Shown here one piece after another: positions 37,405 through 48,197 of a stretch of 64,000 nt of DNA. Position numbers and translations under genes: made by a program. The stretch covers positions 1,945,501-2,009,500 of the forward strand of contig NZ_CP106753.1 in NCBI RefSeq assembly GCF_025642115.1. The letters run 5' to 3'. Under the pieces are notes generated by a model, which saw only the letters and a list, made by a program, of their open reading frames with translations, was not told where the DNA came from and did not search any database. The stretch is from Chitiniphilus purpureus (lineage in GTDB: Bacteria; Pseudomonadota; Gammaproteobacteria; Burkholderiales; Chitinibacteraceae). Numbering within the stretch: position 1 is the first letter of the stretch; each line of letters begins with the position of its first letter.

Positions 37405-37427
37405 GGCAGTGTCCTCTTGATCCGGAA

Positions 37428-38897
37428 TCAGGCGTCGAGCCCGCGTTGAACCAGTTCGGCGGCGCGCAGCACGGCGCGCGCCTTGTTCAACGTCTCCTGC
37501 CATTCGCTGTCCGGCATCGAATCGGCCACGATGCCGGCGCCGGCCTGCATGAAGAGCGTGTTGTTCTTGATGACCGCGGTACGCAGCGCGATCGCCACGT
37601 CCATGTCGCCGGTGAAGCCCAGATAGCCGACCGCACCCGAGTAGACGCCGCGTTTGGTCGGCTCCAGCTCGTCGATGATTTCCATGGCGCGCACCTTGGG
37701 TGCGCCTGACACCGTGCCGGCCGGGAAGGTGGCGCGCAGCACGTCCACTGCACTGTGCCCCGGCTGCAGCCGCGCTTCCACGCTGGAGACGATGTGCATC
37801 ACGTGCGAGTAGCGCTCGATCACCATCTTGTCCACGAGCCTGACCGAGCCGGTCTGCGCCACACGGCCGGCATCGTTGCGGCCCAGGTCGATCAGCATCA
37901 CGTGCTCGGCGATCTCCTTGGCATCGGCCAGCAGCTCGGCCGCGAGCGCGTCGTCCTCGTCGCGCGTCCTGCCGCGCGGCCGGGTGCCGGCGATCGGGCG
38001 GACGGTGACGGTTTCGCCTTCGAGCCGGACCAGGATCTCCGGTGAGGCGCCGACGATATGCATATCGCCGAAGTGGTAGAAGAACATGTACGGCGACGGA
38101 TTGATCGAGCGCAGCGCGCGATAGAGCGCGAGTGCGTCCTGCTCGAAGGGCAGGGTCATCCGCTGCGACAGCACCACCTGCATCACATCGCCGTCGCGGA
38201 TGTAGTCCTTGGTGCGCAGCACGGCCTCTTTGAACGCGGCCTCGCCGAATTCGGAGCAGGCGGTCTCGACGCGGCTTCCCGGCCCGGACAACGGCGGCAG
38301 CACCGGCTCGCGCAGGGCGACGCGCAATTGCAGCAGGCGCGCTTCGGCCTGATCGTACGCATCGGGCTCGGACGGGTCGGCGTAGACCACCAGGAAGAGC
38401 TTGCCCGCGAGGTTGTCGACGACGACGAGTTCCTCGGACAGCAGCAACTGGATATCCGGCGCGCCGATCGGATCGGGCTTGTGCCGGTCGGCAAGCTTCT
38501 TCTCGATATAGCCGATGGTCTCGTAGCCGAAGTAGCCGACAAGACCGCCGAGAAAGCGCGGCAGTTGCGGCTGGTGCGGGGCCTTGAAGCGTGCCTGGAA
38601 CGCTGCGATGAAATCGAGCGGATTGCCTTCGAAGCGTTCGACCACCTGATCGTCGCTGATCACCTCCACCGTGCGCTCGCGCACCACCAGCCGGGTGCGT
38701 GCGGGCAGGCCGATGAACGAATAGCGGCCGAAACGCTCACCCCCCACCACGGATTCGAGCAGGTAGGAATAGGGCCGGTTGGCCAGCTTGAGATAGACCG
38801 ACAGCGGGGTATCGAGGTCGGCGAACAGTTCGAGGATCAGGGGGATGCGGTTGTACCCCTGCGCGGCGAGCGCCGCGAATTGCTCACGGGTCATCAT
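37428..38897 (-). CDS. trpE: Anthranilate synthase component I
   Basis: A 489-residue chorismate-utilising enzyme. The N-terminal domain includes the [18 protein letters not shown] element used for tryptophan feedback inhibition (LLES motif). The catalytic domain has [54 protein letters not shown] and [22 protein letters not shown]. Two adjacent ATGs (38897 and 38894) follow GGAG. A Trp-rich leader ORF is 52 nt upstream. Confidence 0.96.
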   Translation of the reverse strand: MMTREQFAALAAQGYNRIPLILELFADLDTPLSVYLKLANRPYSYLLESVVGGERFGRYSFIGLPARTRLVVRERTVEVISDDQVVERFEGNPLDFIAAFQARFKAPHQPQLPRFLGGLVGYFGYETIGYIEKKLADRHKPDPIGAPDIQLLLSEELVVVDNLAGKLFLVVYADPSEPDAYDQAEARLLQLRVALREPVLPPLSGPGSRVETACSEFGEAAFKEAVLRTKDYIRDGDVMQVVLSQRMTLPFEQDALALYRALRSINPSPYMFFYHFGDMHIVGASPEILVRLEGETVTVRPIAGTRPRGRTRDEDDALAAELLADAKEIAEHVMLIDLGRNDAGRVAQTGSVRLVDKMVIERYSHVMHIVSSVEARLQPGHSAVDVLRATFPAGTVSGAPKVRAMEIIDELEPTKRGVYSGAVGYLGFTGDMDVAIALRTAVIKNNTLFMQAGAGIVADSMPDSEWQETLNKARAVLRAAELVQRGLDA

Positions 38898-38949
38898 GGA
38901 AATCTCCGGACGAGATGGAGGAAAGGCGATATGAGAGGCGGCTGGCCGG

Positions 38950-39006
38950 TCAATGCCAGCGGCGCCATCGCCATTCGAGCCAGATTTCGTTGGAGTGGAA
39001 CGCCAT
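38950..39006 (-). CDS. trpL: trp leader peptide (trpL-like), 18 residues
   Basis: An 18-residue [21 protein letters not shown], ends 52 nt before trpE. Four of its last ten residues are Trp (9, 12, 14, 17), far above chance and the hallmark of a tryptophan attenuator. Just after it, GCTGGC overlapping the last codons can pair with GCCAGC, extended by GGCG/CGCC. GGCGAT in the Trp codon region can instead pair with a later ATCGCC. A third hairpin, ATCTC/GAGAT, covers the trpE ribosome binding site. No U-tract terminator is visible, so control may be translational or Rho-linked. The ORF itself has no clear Shine-Dalgarno site. Confidence 0.75.
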   Translation of the reverse strand: MAFHSNEIWLEWRWRRWH

Positions 39007-39043
39007 GATGGTGGGCAAACGCAAGAATTCGGAACAAGCCCGC

Positions 39044-39072
39044 ATCTTGCCCAAGCGGCCCGGGCCGGTCAA
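39044..39072 (-). promoter_or_regulatory. Probable trp operon promoter
   Basis: On the minus strand, TTGACC (39072-39067) and CAAGAT (39049-39044) are 17 nt apart. Transcription would begin near 39036, about 30 nt before the leader peptide ATG. The -10 is weak, so this is a tentative call. Confidence 0.4.
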
Positions 39073-39085
39073 CCTGCGCCCCGGC

Positions 39086-40278
<1,193 letters not shown>

Positions 40279-40282
<4 letters not shown>

Positions 40283-40542
40283 CCGCGTTCGTCGTGCTCG
40301 CCGCCTTTTGGTTCCAGCCCCTGCTTGAAGGCCGCAAGGCCGGCTTTCTGCAGCTCCAGCGTCTTCACCGTCATCTGCAGCATGCCCACCTGCATCGTCA
40401 ACCATTGCTCGATGGTGCGCATCTCGGTGATCTTGCGGTCGATCTCTTCTTCGTTCAGTGGCGGCATGAACGGATTGGGCGTGCCCTGCTTCCAGAACTG
40501 ATTGAAAAAGCCGAAGGGATCGCTTGGGTTGAAATCGCTCAT
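40279..40542 (-). CDS. PhaM-like polyhydroxyalkanoate granule-associated protein
   Basis: An 87-residue protein. The N-terminal FNPSDPFGFFNQFW and the central helix EEEIDRKITEMRTIEQWLTMQVGMLQMTVKTLELQKAGL resemble the N-terminal part of PhaM, which activates PHA synthase and links granules to the nucleoid. The basic, Lys/Ala/Pro-rich C-terminal tail of long PhaM proteins is absent, so DNA binding is not expected. The ATG overlaps the stop of malic enzyme 2 and its stop overlaps the mltA start, so all three are coupled. The link to PHA fits the phasin gene in this window. Confidence 0.7.
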
Positions 40543-42821
40543 GCTGGCTCCTGGTTGGCGGTGGCCGCCTCCACCGCGGCCAGCGCTGCCATGTTGACGA
40601 TGCGGCGCACCGATGCGGTGGGGGTGAGGATGTGGGCGGGGGCGGCGATGCCCAGCAGGATGGGGCCGATGGTGACGCCGTCGCCGGCCGAGATCTTGAG
40701 CAGGTTGAACGAGATGTTGGCGGCCTCGATGTTGGGCATCACCAGGATGTTGGCCTCGCCCTTGAGGGTGGAGTTGGGGAACACCTGCTGACGGATCTGG
40801 CTGGAGAGCGCGGCGTCGCCGTGCATCTCGCCGTCGATCTCCAGCTCCGGGGCGCGGGCGCGCACCAGGGCGAGGGTGGCCTGCATCTTGCGGGCCGAGG
40901 GGCTGTCCAGCGTGCCGAAGCTGGAGTGGGACAGCAGCGCCACCTTGGGCTGGATGCCGAACTTGCGCACGGTGTCGGCGGCCATCAGGGTGATCTCGGC
41001 CAGTTGTTCGGCGTTGGGGTCGGGGTTGACGTAGGTGTCGGCGATGAAGACGTTGCCGCCGGGCAGCAGCAGGGCGTTCATGGCGGCGGTGGTGCATGCG
41101 CCGGCGGTGCGGCCGAGCACGTTGTACAGATACCAGTGGTGTCGGTGGTATTGGCCATGCATGCCACAGATCAGCGCATCGGCTTCGCCACGGCGCACCA
41201 TGAGCGCGCCGATCAGGGTGGTCTTGCCGCGCACCTCGGCGCGGGCGAGTTCCTCGGAGACGCCGCGGCGGGCCATGATCTGGTGATAGAGGGTCCAGTA
41301 GTCGCGGTAGCGTGGATCGTCCTCCTGGTTGCAGATCTCGAATTCGACACCGGCGCGGATGCGCAGGCCGAGCTGCTCGATGCGCAGCTCGATGACACGG
41401 GGCCGGCCGATGAGGATGGGGTAGGCGAGCTTCATGTCGACGACTTCCTGGACGGCATGGAGCACGCGGGGGTCTTCGCCTTCGCAGAACACGACGCGTT
41501 TCTGTGCCTTGCGTGCGGCGACGAAGACGGGGCGCATGAAGAGGTTGGATTTGTAGACGAACTGGGTGAGTTCCTCGGTGTAGGCGGCGAAGTCGGTGAT
41601 GGGTCGGGTGGCGACGCCGGCGTCGATGGCGGCCTGGGCGACGGCGGGGGCGATCTTGATGATGAGGCGGGGGTCGAAGGGTTTGGGGATGAGGTAGTCG
41701 GGGCCGAACTTGAGGTTCTGGCCGACGTAGGCATCGGCGACGACATCGGATTGTTCGGCCAGGGCGAGGTCGGCGATGGCGTCGACGGCGGCCTGCTTCA
41801 TGGATTCGGTGATGGTGGTGGCGCCGACATCGAGCGCGCCGCGGAACATGAAGGGGAAGCACAGGACGTTGTTGACCTGGTTGGGGTAGTCGGAGCGCCC
41901 GGTGGCGATGATGGCATCCGGCCGCGCGGCGCGTGCCTGTGGCGGGGTGATCTCGGGGTCGGGATTGGCCAGCGCCAGGATCAACGGCTTGTCAGCCATC
42001 TGCTTGACCATCTCGGGGCTGACCAGCCCCGCGCCGGACAGGCCGAGGAAGATGTCGGCGCCCGCAATCGCTTCCTGCAGCGTGCGGTGCGGAGTGTCGC
42101 GCGCATAGCGCTGCTTGGTGACATCCAGCCCGGTACGGCCGGTATGGATCACTCCTTTGGAGTCGCAGACCAGGATGTGCTGCGGGCGGATGCCCTGTGC
42201 AACCAGCAGATCCAGACAGGCGATGGCGGCGGCGCCGGCACCGCTGGCGACGAGCTTGACCGCGCCGATGTCCTTGCCCACGAGACGCAGGCCGTTCTTG
42301 ACGGCGGCGCCGACGATGATGGCGGTGCCATGCTGGTCGTCGTGGAACACGGGGATCTTCATGCGCTCGCGCAGCTTCTGCTCGACGTAGAAGCACTCTG
42401 GGGCCTTGATGTCCTCCAGGTTGATGCCGCCGAAGGTGGGTTCGAGGCTGGCGATGATCTCGACCAGGAGGTCCGGGTCCTTCTGTTCGATTTCGATGTC
42501 GAAGACGTCGATGCCGGCGAATTTCTTGAAGAGGACGCCTTTGCCTTCCATGACGGGTTTGCCGGCGAGGGGGCCGATGTCGCCAAGGCCGAGGACGGCG
42601 GTGCCGTTGGAGACGACGGCGACGAGGTTGCCGCGAGCGGTGAGGTTGCGTGCTTCGTTGGGGTCTTCGACGATGGCGAGGCAGGCGGCGGCGACGCCTG
42701 GGGAGTAGGCGAGGGCGAGGTCACGCTGGCTGGAGAGGCCCTTGGTGGGGGTGACCTGGATCTTGCCCGGCCGCGGCAGCCGGTGGTATTCGAGAGCTTT
42801 CTTCTTCAGTTCCTCGTCCAT
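40539..42821 (-). CDS. maeB: NADP-dependent malic enzyme, MaeB type, copy 2
   Basis: A 760-residue malic enzyme with C-terminal phosphotransacetylase-like domain. The ATG at 42821 is preferred over the upstream one at 42860 because AAGGA lies 7 nt before it and because it matches copy 1. The Rossmann segment [13 protein letters not shown] (D220, S221, K222) has the Ser-Lys typical of NADP-preferring malic enzymes, as in E. coli MaeB. The NADPH made would suit PHA and lipid synthesis, and the next gene in the operon is PhaM-like. It differs from copy 1 mainly in residues ~204-300. Confidence 0.92.
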   Translation of the reverse strand: MDEELKKKALEYHRLPRPGKIQVTPTKGLSSQRDLALAYSPGVAAACLAIVEDPNEARNLTARGNLVAVVSNGTAVLGLGDIGPLAGKPVMEGKGVLFKKFAGIDVFDIEIEQKDPDLLVEIIASLEPTFGGINLEDIKAPECFYVEQKLRERMKIPVFHDDQHGTAIIVGAAVKNGLRLVGKDIGAVKLVASGAGAAAIACLDLLVAQGIRPQHILVCDSKGVIHTGRTGLDVTKQRYARDTPHRTLQEAIAGADIFLGLSGAGLVSPEMVKQMADKPLILALANPDPEITPPQARAARPDAIIATGRSDYPNQVNNVLCFPFMFRGALDVGATTITESMKQAAVDAIADLALAEQSDVVADAYVGQNLKFGPDYLIPKPFDPRLIIKIAPAVAQAAIDAGVATRPITDFAAYTEELTQFVYKSNLFMRPVFVAARKAQKRVVFCEGEDPRVLHAVQEVVDMKLAYPILIGRPRVIELRIEQLGLRIRAGVEFEICNQEDDPRYRDYWTLYHQIMARRGVSEELARAEVRGKTTLIGALMVRRGEADALICGMHGQYHRHHWYLYNVLGRTAGACTTAAMNALLLPGGNVFIADTYVNPDPNAEQLAEITLMAADTVRKFGIQPKVALLSHSSFGTLDSPSARKMQATLALVRARAPELEIDGEMHGDAALSSQIRQQVFPNSTLKGEANILVMPNIEAANISFNLLKISAGDGVTIGPILLGIAAPAHILTPTASVRRIVNMAALAAVEAATANQEPA
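40574..42788. repeat. Long direct repeat, copy 2 (malic enzyme gene)
   Basis: Partner of 7092-9309, same orientation, about 33.48 kb away. Arms 40574-41924 and 42213-42788 are nearly identical to copy 1. The island 41925-42212 differs and is three bases shorter than its counterpart. Confidence 0.9.
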
Positions 42822-42991
42822 GAAGCGTTCCTTGTTGCCATTGCTGGCGGGTTCGGGCATCTGCTAATGCATGCTGGACGGCCGGATCAGCGAATACAAG
42901 CTAGGGTTTTGCCGGATCGGGCCAGCAAGCATACCGGTGCCCGCCACCAGCCCCGGCAGCATTGCGGCTGGTCTGTGGCGGGCTGCTTGTT

Positions 42992-45900
42992 TCAGAACTG
43001 CACCGCGACGCTTGCCTCACCAAAGCCTTGCCGGAGTGCCGCCAGCAGCTCCTCGTGCAGCGTCACCCGCCAGTCGTTCGACAGCCGTAGCTGGCATTGT
43101 GCGCCGCTGGTGCGGTAGTCGATCTCCACCGGGCAGCGCCCGCCGCGATAGCTTTCCAGCAGCTTGTGCAGGCGCGCCGCATCGGGGTTGCCGTTGAGCG
43201 AGATCGACAGTGCGCGGGCGAACTGGCTGCGTGCCTCGGCCACGTCCATCACCGCATCGGCGATCACGCGGATGCCGCCGTTGAAGCGGTCCTCGCTGAC
43301 TTTGCCAAGCACCACCAGCAGTGTGTCGTCCTTGAGCTTGGTGCGATGCTCCTCGAACACTTCCGAGAACAGCGACACCTCGATGCGCGCGTTGCCGTCG
43401 TCCAGTTGCACGAAGGCCATGCGGCCGCGCTCGCCGTTCTTGATCCGGATGCCCGAGACGATGCCGGCCAGATACTGCAGGTCCTTCTTGGGCTCCAGTC
43501 GATCGAGCCGTGTCTTGAGAAAACTGCGCAGGCCCTGGGCGTGCGCGTCGAACGGATGGCCGGACAGGTAAAAGCCGATGGCAAGCTTCTCTTCGGCAAG
43601 CTTGACCTTGTCATCCCAGCGCGGCACCTGGATCACTTCGACTGTCGGCGCGGCAGCGGCTTCGAACACATCGAACAGCGAGCCCTGGTTGGCATTGGCC
43701 GCCTCGGTCTCGGCCAGCTGCATCGCCTGTTCGACGTTGGCCATCAGCCGGGCGCGGTGATCGTCGAGCGCATCGAACGCGCCGCCGCGGATCAACGCCT
43801 CGATCACGCGCTTGTTCACTTCCTTCTTGTCGGTACGGCGGCAGAAATCGTACAGGTCCTTGTACGGGCCGTTCGCCTCGCGTTCCCTGACGATCACCTC
43901 GACCGCCCCTTCACCCACGCCTTTGATGGCGCCGAGCGCGTAGCGGATCTCGCGCTTGCCCACGGGCACGAAGCGGTAGAAGCCCTGGTTCACATCCGGT
44001 GGCAGGATCTTGAGGCGGTTCTTCTCGACGCAGTCGTCGTAGAACACCTTGAGCTGGTCGGTGTTGTCCAGTTCCGAACTCATGGTCGCCGCCATGAAGG
44101 CGGCGGTGTGATGGGCCTTGAGCCAGGCGGTGTGGTAGCTGACGACGGCGTAGGCAGCGGTGTGCGACTTGTTGAAGCCGTACTCGGCGAACTTGGTCAT
44201 CAGATCGAACAGGTGCTCGGCCAGTGCGGGGTCGTAGCCTTTCTTGACCGCGCCTTCCTTGATGATCTCGCGGTGCTTGGCCATCTCCTCGGGCTTTTTC
44301 TTGCCCATGGCGCGGCGCAGCATGTCGGCACCGCCCAGCGTGTAGCCCCCGATGATCTGCGAGATCTGCATCACTTGTTCCTGATACACGATCACGCCGT
44401 AGGTCGGCTCCAGACACTTTTCCAGGTCCGGATGGAAATAGTCTGGTGTTTCCAGGCCCTTCTTGCGGTTGATGAAGGTATCGACCATGCCCGAGCCCAA
44501 CGGGCCCGGGCGATAGAGGGCGAGCACCGCGATGATGTCCTCGAAGCGGTCGGGCTGCAGCTTTTCCAGCAGCCGTTTCATGCCGTCCGATTCCACCTGG
44601 AACACCCCGGTGGTATTGGCGTCGCGGAACACCTGGTAGGCCGCCTGATCCTCGAAGCCCAGGCTCATCAGCTCCAGATACCGGCCGGTCTCCTGTTGGA
44701 TGTACTGCAGCGCGAGCTCGATGATGGTGAGGTTGCGCAGGCCCAGAAAGTCGAACTTGACGAGGCCGATCTGCTCGACGTCGTCCTTGTCCAGCATCGA
44801 CACGGGCGAGGCGTCGGCGCCGCTTGCCTGATAGACCGGGCAGAAATCGGTGATGCGCCCCGGCGCGATCAGCACGCCGCCGGCGTGCATGCCGATGTTG
44901 CGGGTCAGGCCTTCGAGCTTTTTGGCGAGCGACCAGAGCTCCCTGACCTCGTCCTCGTTCTCGACCCGCTCGGCAAGCTCCGGCACCATCTCCACCGCGT
45001 CGTCCAGGCTGTACTGCTTGCCCGGCGCGGCCGGAATCATCTTCGAGAGGCCGTCGCAGAAGGTATAGGAAAGATCAAGCACCCGGCCCACGTCGCGCAC
45101 CACCGCCTTGGCGGCCATCGTGCCAAAGGTGGCGATCTGGCTGACCGCCTCCGCGCCGTACTTCTCACGCACGTATTCGATCACGCGCCAGCGGTTGTCC
45201 TGGCAGAAGTCGATGTCGAAGTCGGGCATGGACACCCGCTCCGGGTTCAGGAAGCGTTCGAACAGCAGTGCGTAGGCGGTCGGATCGATATCGGTGATGC
45301 CCAGTGCATAGGCGACCAACGAGCCGGCGCCCGAACCACGGCCCGGCCCGACTGGGCAGCCGTTGTGCTTGGCCCAGACGATGAAGTCGGCCACGATCAG
45401 GAAGTAACCCGGGAAACCCATCTGGATGATGGTATCGGTCTCGAACTTGAGCCGCTCCAGATAGCGTGGCCGCTCGGCATCGCGCCGGGCCGCATCCGGG
45501 TACAGCTGCGCCAGACGCGCCTCCAGGCCCTCCCTGGCCTGCTGGGCCAGGTATTCGTCCAGCGTCATCCCATCAGGTGTCGGAAAATCCGGCAGGTAGT
45601 TCTTGCCCAGCTGCACCTGCACATTGCAGCTGCGCGCAATCTGCACCGAATTGGCCAGTGCCTCGGGCACATCGGCGAACAACTCGGCCATCTGGTCCGG
45701 GGTCTTGAAGTACTGTTCCTCGGTGAACAGGCGCGGCCGGCGCTTGTCGGCCACCACGTAGCCTTCTGCGATGCACACCCGGGCCTCGTGCGCCTTGAAG
45801 TCGTCGCGTGCCATGAATTGGATCGGATGGGTGGCGACCACCGGCAGATCGAGATCGGACGCGAGGTCAAGCTGCCCCTGCACCACCGTCTCGCATTCGG

Positions 45901-46429
45901 CGCGACCGGTACGTTGCAGCTCCAGATAGAAATTGCCGGGAAACTGCCCTGCCCACCAGTGCGCGGCGGCCGTGGCGGTTTCGTAGCTGCCGTTGAGCAG
46001 CGCCTGGCCGACTTCGCCAAGGTGGGCGCCGGACAGGCAGATCAGATCTTCGTTGGATTTTGCAGCGATCCACGCTTTCCTGAGTTCTGCGCGATCGCGG
46101 TACTGGTTGTGCAGGTACGCTTCGGTCAACAGCTCGCACAGACGGCCGTAGCCCGCGCGGTTCCTGGCCAGCAGCAGCACGCGGAACGGTTTGTCGCGAT
46201 CGTCCCCGTTCTCGACCCAGGCATCCAGGCCGATGACGGGTTTGATGCCCGCGGCACGGCAGGCCTTGTAGTGCTTGACCATGCCAAAGAGGTTCATCAG
46301 GTCCGAGAGCCCCAGCGCCGGCTGGCCCAACTGGCGGGCCAGTGCCACTGCGTCGTCGATGCGCACGATGCCGTCGACGACGGAGAACTCGGAATGAAGG
46401 CGGAGATGGATGAAGGCGGCGGATTTCAT
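42992..46429 (-). CDS. dnaE: DNA polymerase III alpha subunit
   Basis: The 1145-residue replicative polymerase. The N-terminal PHP domain starts FIHLRLHSEFSVVDGIVRIDDAV. The palm has GPGRGSGAGSLVAYALGITDIDP and the catalytic aspartates in PDFDIDFCQDNRW. YNKSHTAAYAVVSYHTAWLKAHH lies in the fingers/thumb, and an OB fold near the C-terminus (LAGIVSGIRIKNGERGRMAFVQLDDG) binds single-stranded DNA. Length and motifs are those of standard DnaE. The ~170-nt gap to malic enzyme 2 contains an imperfect GC-rich hairpin at about 42939-42980. Confidence 0.97.
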   Translation of the reverse strand: MKSAAFIHLRLHSEFSVVDGIVRIDDAVALARQLGQPALGLSDLMNLFGMVKHYKACRAAGIKPVIGLDAWVENGDDRDKPFRVLLLARNRAGYGRLCELLTEAYLHNQYRDRAELRKAWIAAKSNEDLICLSGAHLGEVGQALLNGSYETATAAAHWWAGQFPGNFYLELQRTGRAECETVVQGQLDLASDLDLPVVATHPIQFMARDDFKAHEARVCIAEGYVVADKRRPRLFTEEQYFKTPDQMAELFADVPEALANSVQIARSCNVQVQLGKNYLPDFPTPDGMTLDEYLAQQAREGLEARLAQLYPDAARRDAERPRYLERLKFETDTIIQMGFPGYFLIVADFIVWAKHNGCPVGPGRGSGAGSLVAYALGITDIDPTAYALLFERFLNPERVSMPDFDIDFCQDNRWRVIEYVREKYGAEAVSQIATFGTMAAKAVVRDVGRVLDLSYTFCDGLSKMIPAAPGKQYSLDDAVEMVPELAERVENEDEVRELWSLAKKLEGLTRNIGMHAGGVLIAPGRITDFCPVYQASGADASPVSMLDKDDVEQIGLVKFDFLGLRNLTIIELALQYIQQETGRYLELMSLGFEDQAAYQVFRDANTTGVFQVESDGMKRLLEKLQPDRFEDIIAVLALYRPGPLGSGMVDTFINRKKGLETPDYFHPDLEKCLEPTYGVIVYQEQVMQISQIIGGYTLGGADMLRRAMGKKKPEEMAKHREIIKEGAVKKGYDPALAEHLFDLMTKFAEYGFNKSHTAAYAVVSYHTAWLKAHHTAAFMAATMSSELDNTDQLKVFYDDCVEKNRLKILPPDVNQGFYRFVPVGKREIRYALGAIKGVGEGAVEVIVREREANGPYKDLYDFCRRTDKKEVNKRVIEALIRGGAFDALDDHRARLMANVEQAMQLAETEAANANQGSLFDVFEAAAAPTVEVIQVPRWDDKVKLAEEKLAIGFYLSGHPFDAHAQGLRSFLKTRLDRLEPKKDLQYLAGIVSGIRIKNGERGRMAFVQLDDGNARIEVSLFSEVFEEHRTKLKDDTLLVVLGKVSEDRFNGGIRVIADAVMDVAEARSQFARALSISLNGNPDAARLHKLLESYRGGRCPVEIDYRTSGAQCQLRLSNDWRVTLHEELLAALRQGFGEASVAVQF

Positions 46430-46554
46430 CCGCGCATTCTACCGCAGCACGCAGGCTCCCCTGCACGGGCCTGCTGTCGAGTCCGGCACGGCGCGGACTT
46501 GCCAACGCCCAGAGGCGGGCGTATGGTGGGCTTGTCCATCAGGAGTTGCTGATC

Positions 46555-46746
46555 ATGGAGATTTCACTGGTCAACGCAGCCAGCACCGCGCCAGCCGGCA
46601 CGGATGCCACGGTTGCCAATACCGTGCTCAGAAAGTCGCTGGATATCCAGCAGCAGAATATTGCCAGCCTGTTGCAGGCCCTGCCTGAGCCGCAGACCTA
46701 TAGCAATCCACCCAACCTGGGCCAGAACGTCGATGTGAAGGCGTGA
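46555..46746 (+). CDS. YjfB-like putative motility protein
   Basis: A 63-residue protein, ATG at 46555 with AGGAG at 46541-46545. The pattern VNTVLRKSLDIQQQNIASLLQALPEP...SNPPNLGQNVDVKA matches small YjfB-family proteins (roughly LKKALDxQ...LLQALP...NPPHLGxxVDVxA) annotated as putative motility proteins and often found in flagellated bacteria. Function unknown. It is monocistronic with its own terminator. Confidence 0.75.
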   Translation: MEISLVNAASTAPAGTDATVANTVLRKSLDIQQQNIASLLQALPEPQTYSNPPNLGQNVDVKA

Positions 46747-46777
46747 CGGCTCGTGCACCGGCACGGCAAATGACAAT

Positions 46778-46807
46778 AACGGGTGGCGTGAGGCCGCCCG
46801 TTTTGTT
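46778..46807 (+). terminator. Rho-independent terminator of the YjfB-like gene
   Basis: Stem AACGGGTGGC/GCCGCCCGTT with loop GTGAG, followed by TTTGTTTG, 31 nt after the stop codon. Confidence 0.85.
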
Positions 46808-46832
46808 TGTGCTACCGTCCATCATCTTTTGT

Positions 46833-46900
46833 TGCGTTGCAAAAAAAATGGCTTGACAGGAAGGAGGGGCATTAGAACAATCCGCCTCTGTTGCAACGCA
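46833..46900 (+). promoter_or_regulatory. Phasin promoter flanked by PhaR-like TGC-N3-GCA inverted repeats
   Basis: TTGACA (46853-46858) and AACAAT (46876-46881) with a 17-nt spacer form the promoter. A perfect 10-bp inverted repeat flanks it: TGCGTTGCAA (46833-46842) upstream and TTGCAACGCA (46891-46900) near or just past the start point. Each contains TGC-N3-GCA, the core reported for the PHA-responsive repressor PhaR. Arrangement suggests repression by looping or by blocking initiation. Confidence 0.6.
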
Positions 46901-46922
46901 CAATTTCCCAGGGGAAACCAAG

Positions 46923-47474
46923 ATGATGTTCAATGCAAACCAACTGGCCGAAGCCAACCAGGCCAGCCTGGAAAAATCGCTGCGCTTCTCGCAGATCGCC
47001 ATCAGCGGCGTCGAGCGTCTGATGACGCTGCAGCTGGGCTTCGCCCGCGACTGGCTTGCCAGCCAGGCGCAGACCTCCAAATCGCTCTCCGAAGTCAAGG
47101 ATGTGCAGGGCCTGATCGCACTGCAGCGTCAGCTGGCCCAGCCCGCGGTCGACAAGACCCTCGAAGTGGCCCGTTCGGTGTTCGACACTGCCAGCGCCAC
47201 CCAGCATGAATTTTCCAAGCTGGTGGAAGAGCAGGTGCTCAGCTTCAACAAGAATCTGATCAGTTCGCTGGACAAGGCGGTCGATGTTGCGCCGGCAGGC
47301 GCTGGTGCCGCAGTCAGCGTCCTGCGCAATGCCGTCGAGACGACGGCGACCGCCTATGACACCGTCACCCGCACCACGCAGAAGCTGGCTGCCGAATTCG
47401 CCCAGGCTGCTGTGGAAGGCGCGGAGCAGACCGCGCAGTTTGTTGCGCGCCGGCAGGCAGTGGCCGCCGTCTGA
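46923..47474 (+). CDS. phaP: Phasin (PHA granule-associated protein)
   Basis: A 183-residue helical, Ala/Gln-rich protein of the phasin_2 family: FNANQLAEANQASLEKSLRFSQIAISGVERLMTLQLGFARDWL is the conserved N-terminal amphipathic part, and the rest continues as amphipathic helices without membrane segments. Phasins coat polyhydroxyalkanoate granules and control their number and size. Two ATGs in a row follow GGGGAAACCAAG. The gene has its own promoter with PhaR-like sites and its own terminator. Confidence 0.92.
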   Translation: MMFNANQLAEANQASLEKSLRFSQIAISGVERLMTLQLGFARDWLASQAQTSKSLSEVKDVQGLIALQRQLAQPAVDKTLEVARSVFDTASATQHEFSKLVEEQVLSFNKNLISSLDKAVDVAPAGAGAAVSVLRNAVETTATAYDTVTRTTQKLAAEFAQAAVEGAEQTAQFVARRQAVAAV

Positions 47475-47510
47475 TCCCGGTTCCCCGGATTTAGGTCAAG
47501 TCCCACTTAC

Positions 47511-47536
47511 GGGCGGCTGCAAGGCCGCCCTTTTTT
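47511..47536 (+). terminator. Rho-independent terminator of phaP
   Basis: Stem GGGCGGC/GCCGCCC with a 6-nt loop, followed by TTTTTT (47531-47536). Confidence 0.9.
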
Positions 47537-47555
47537 GCGCCCCGACACTGGGCAT

Positions 47556-48191
47556 CTACTGCTGCGCAGCCGTTTCGGCGCTGTTCTGCACAATGATGCG
47601 CGCCAGGGTAACTGCGATGCCTTCTGTCCCAGCAGGCTGGGTTGCCGCACCTGCCAGATAGTCGCGTGCCGCCCCATGCAGTGCCGGCCATTGGCGGCTG
47701 GCCTCGACCTGCCAGCTTGCCAGATCGAAACTGGCGGTCCCGCACGGGCCCCGCTCGGCCAGCCAGGCAAGCACATCGTGGTGCAGCAGCGACCAGTATC
47801 GTGCCAACTGCGCAAGAAAGACGCCTGCGCCCAATCCGCCTGCGCAGAGCCAACCGCCGGGCGCGGGGGCCAATGCATCGAGCCAATGGCGCGCGCGCGC
47901 GACGCTGGGCGCGTTGGCGCCGACCGCCAGCATCCAGCCGTGCTCGACCGCTGCTGCGTGATCCGCGAGCAGGGCGATGTCGATGAGATCAACGCCACTG
48001 CCCGTGCCGAACCCGCCGAGACGGTCCAGCTCGTGCGCGTTCAGTGCCACCGCCAGTACCAGCGCACCGTCGGGCAATGCATCCGGGATGGTGGAGGCCG
48101 CCACGTCGGGTGCAAGGCCCATCCTGTCGAGCCGTTCAGCCAGCCGGGAAAGCAGATCTGCCGGGGCGACGAGCAGGGTAGGGCCGGGCAC
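47556..48191 (-). CDS. Hypothetical protein, degenerate 6-phosphogluconate dehydrogenase-like
   Basis: A 211-residue protein, GTG start 7 nt after the fnr stop. The middle, GWMLAVGANAPSVARARHWLDALAPAPGGWLCAGGLGAGVFLAQLARYW, follows the pattern of 6-phosphogluconate dehydrogenases around their GAGHFVKMVHNGIEYG helix. Key residues are lost: the catalytic Lys and Asn positions are Ala and Arg. The N-terminal half lacks a clear GxGxxG dinucleotide motif. If the relationship is real it cannot be a normal dehydrogenase. Apparently co-transcribed with fnr. The assignment is weak; no better one is seen. Confidence 0.45.
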   Translation of the reverse strand: MPGPTLLVAPADLLSRLAERLDRMGLAPDVAASTIPDALPDGALVLAVALNAHELDRLGGFGTGSGVDLIDIALLADHAAAVEHGWMLAVGANAPSVARARHWLDALAPAPGGWLCAGGLGAGVFLAQLARYWSLLHHDVLAWLAERGPCGTASFDLASWQVEASRQWPALHGAARDYLAGAATQPAGTEGIAVTLARIIVQNSAETAAQQ

Positions 48192-48197
48192 GGCGGG

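Noticed and set aside
43097..46552. 1151-codon open frame on the + strand opposite dnaE
   Set aside because: Antisense shadow of dnaE; no recognisable domain.
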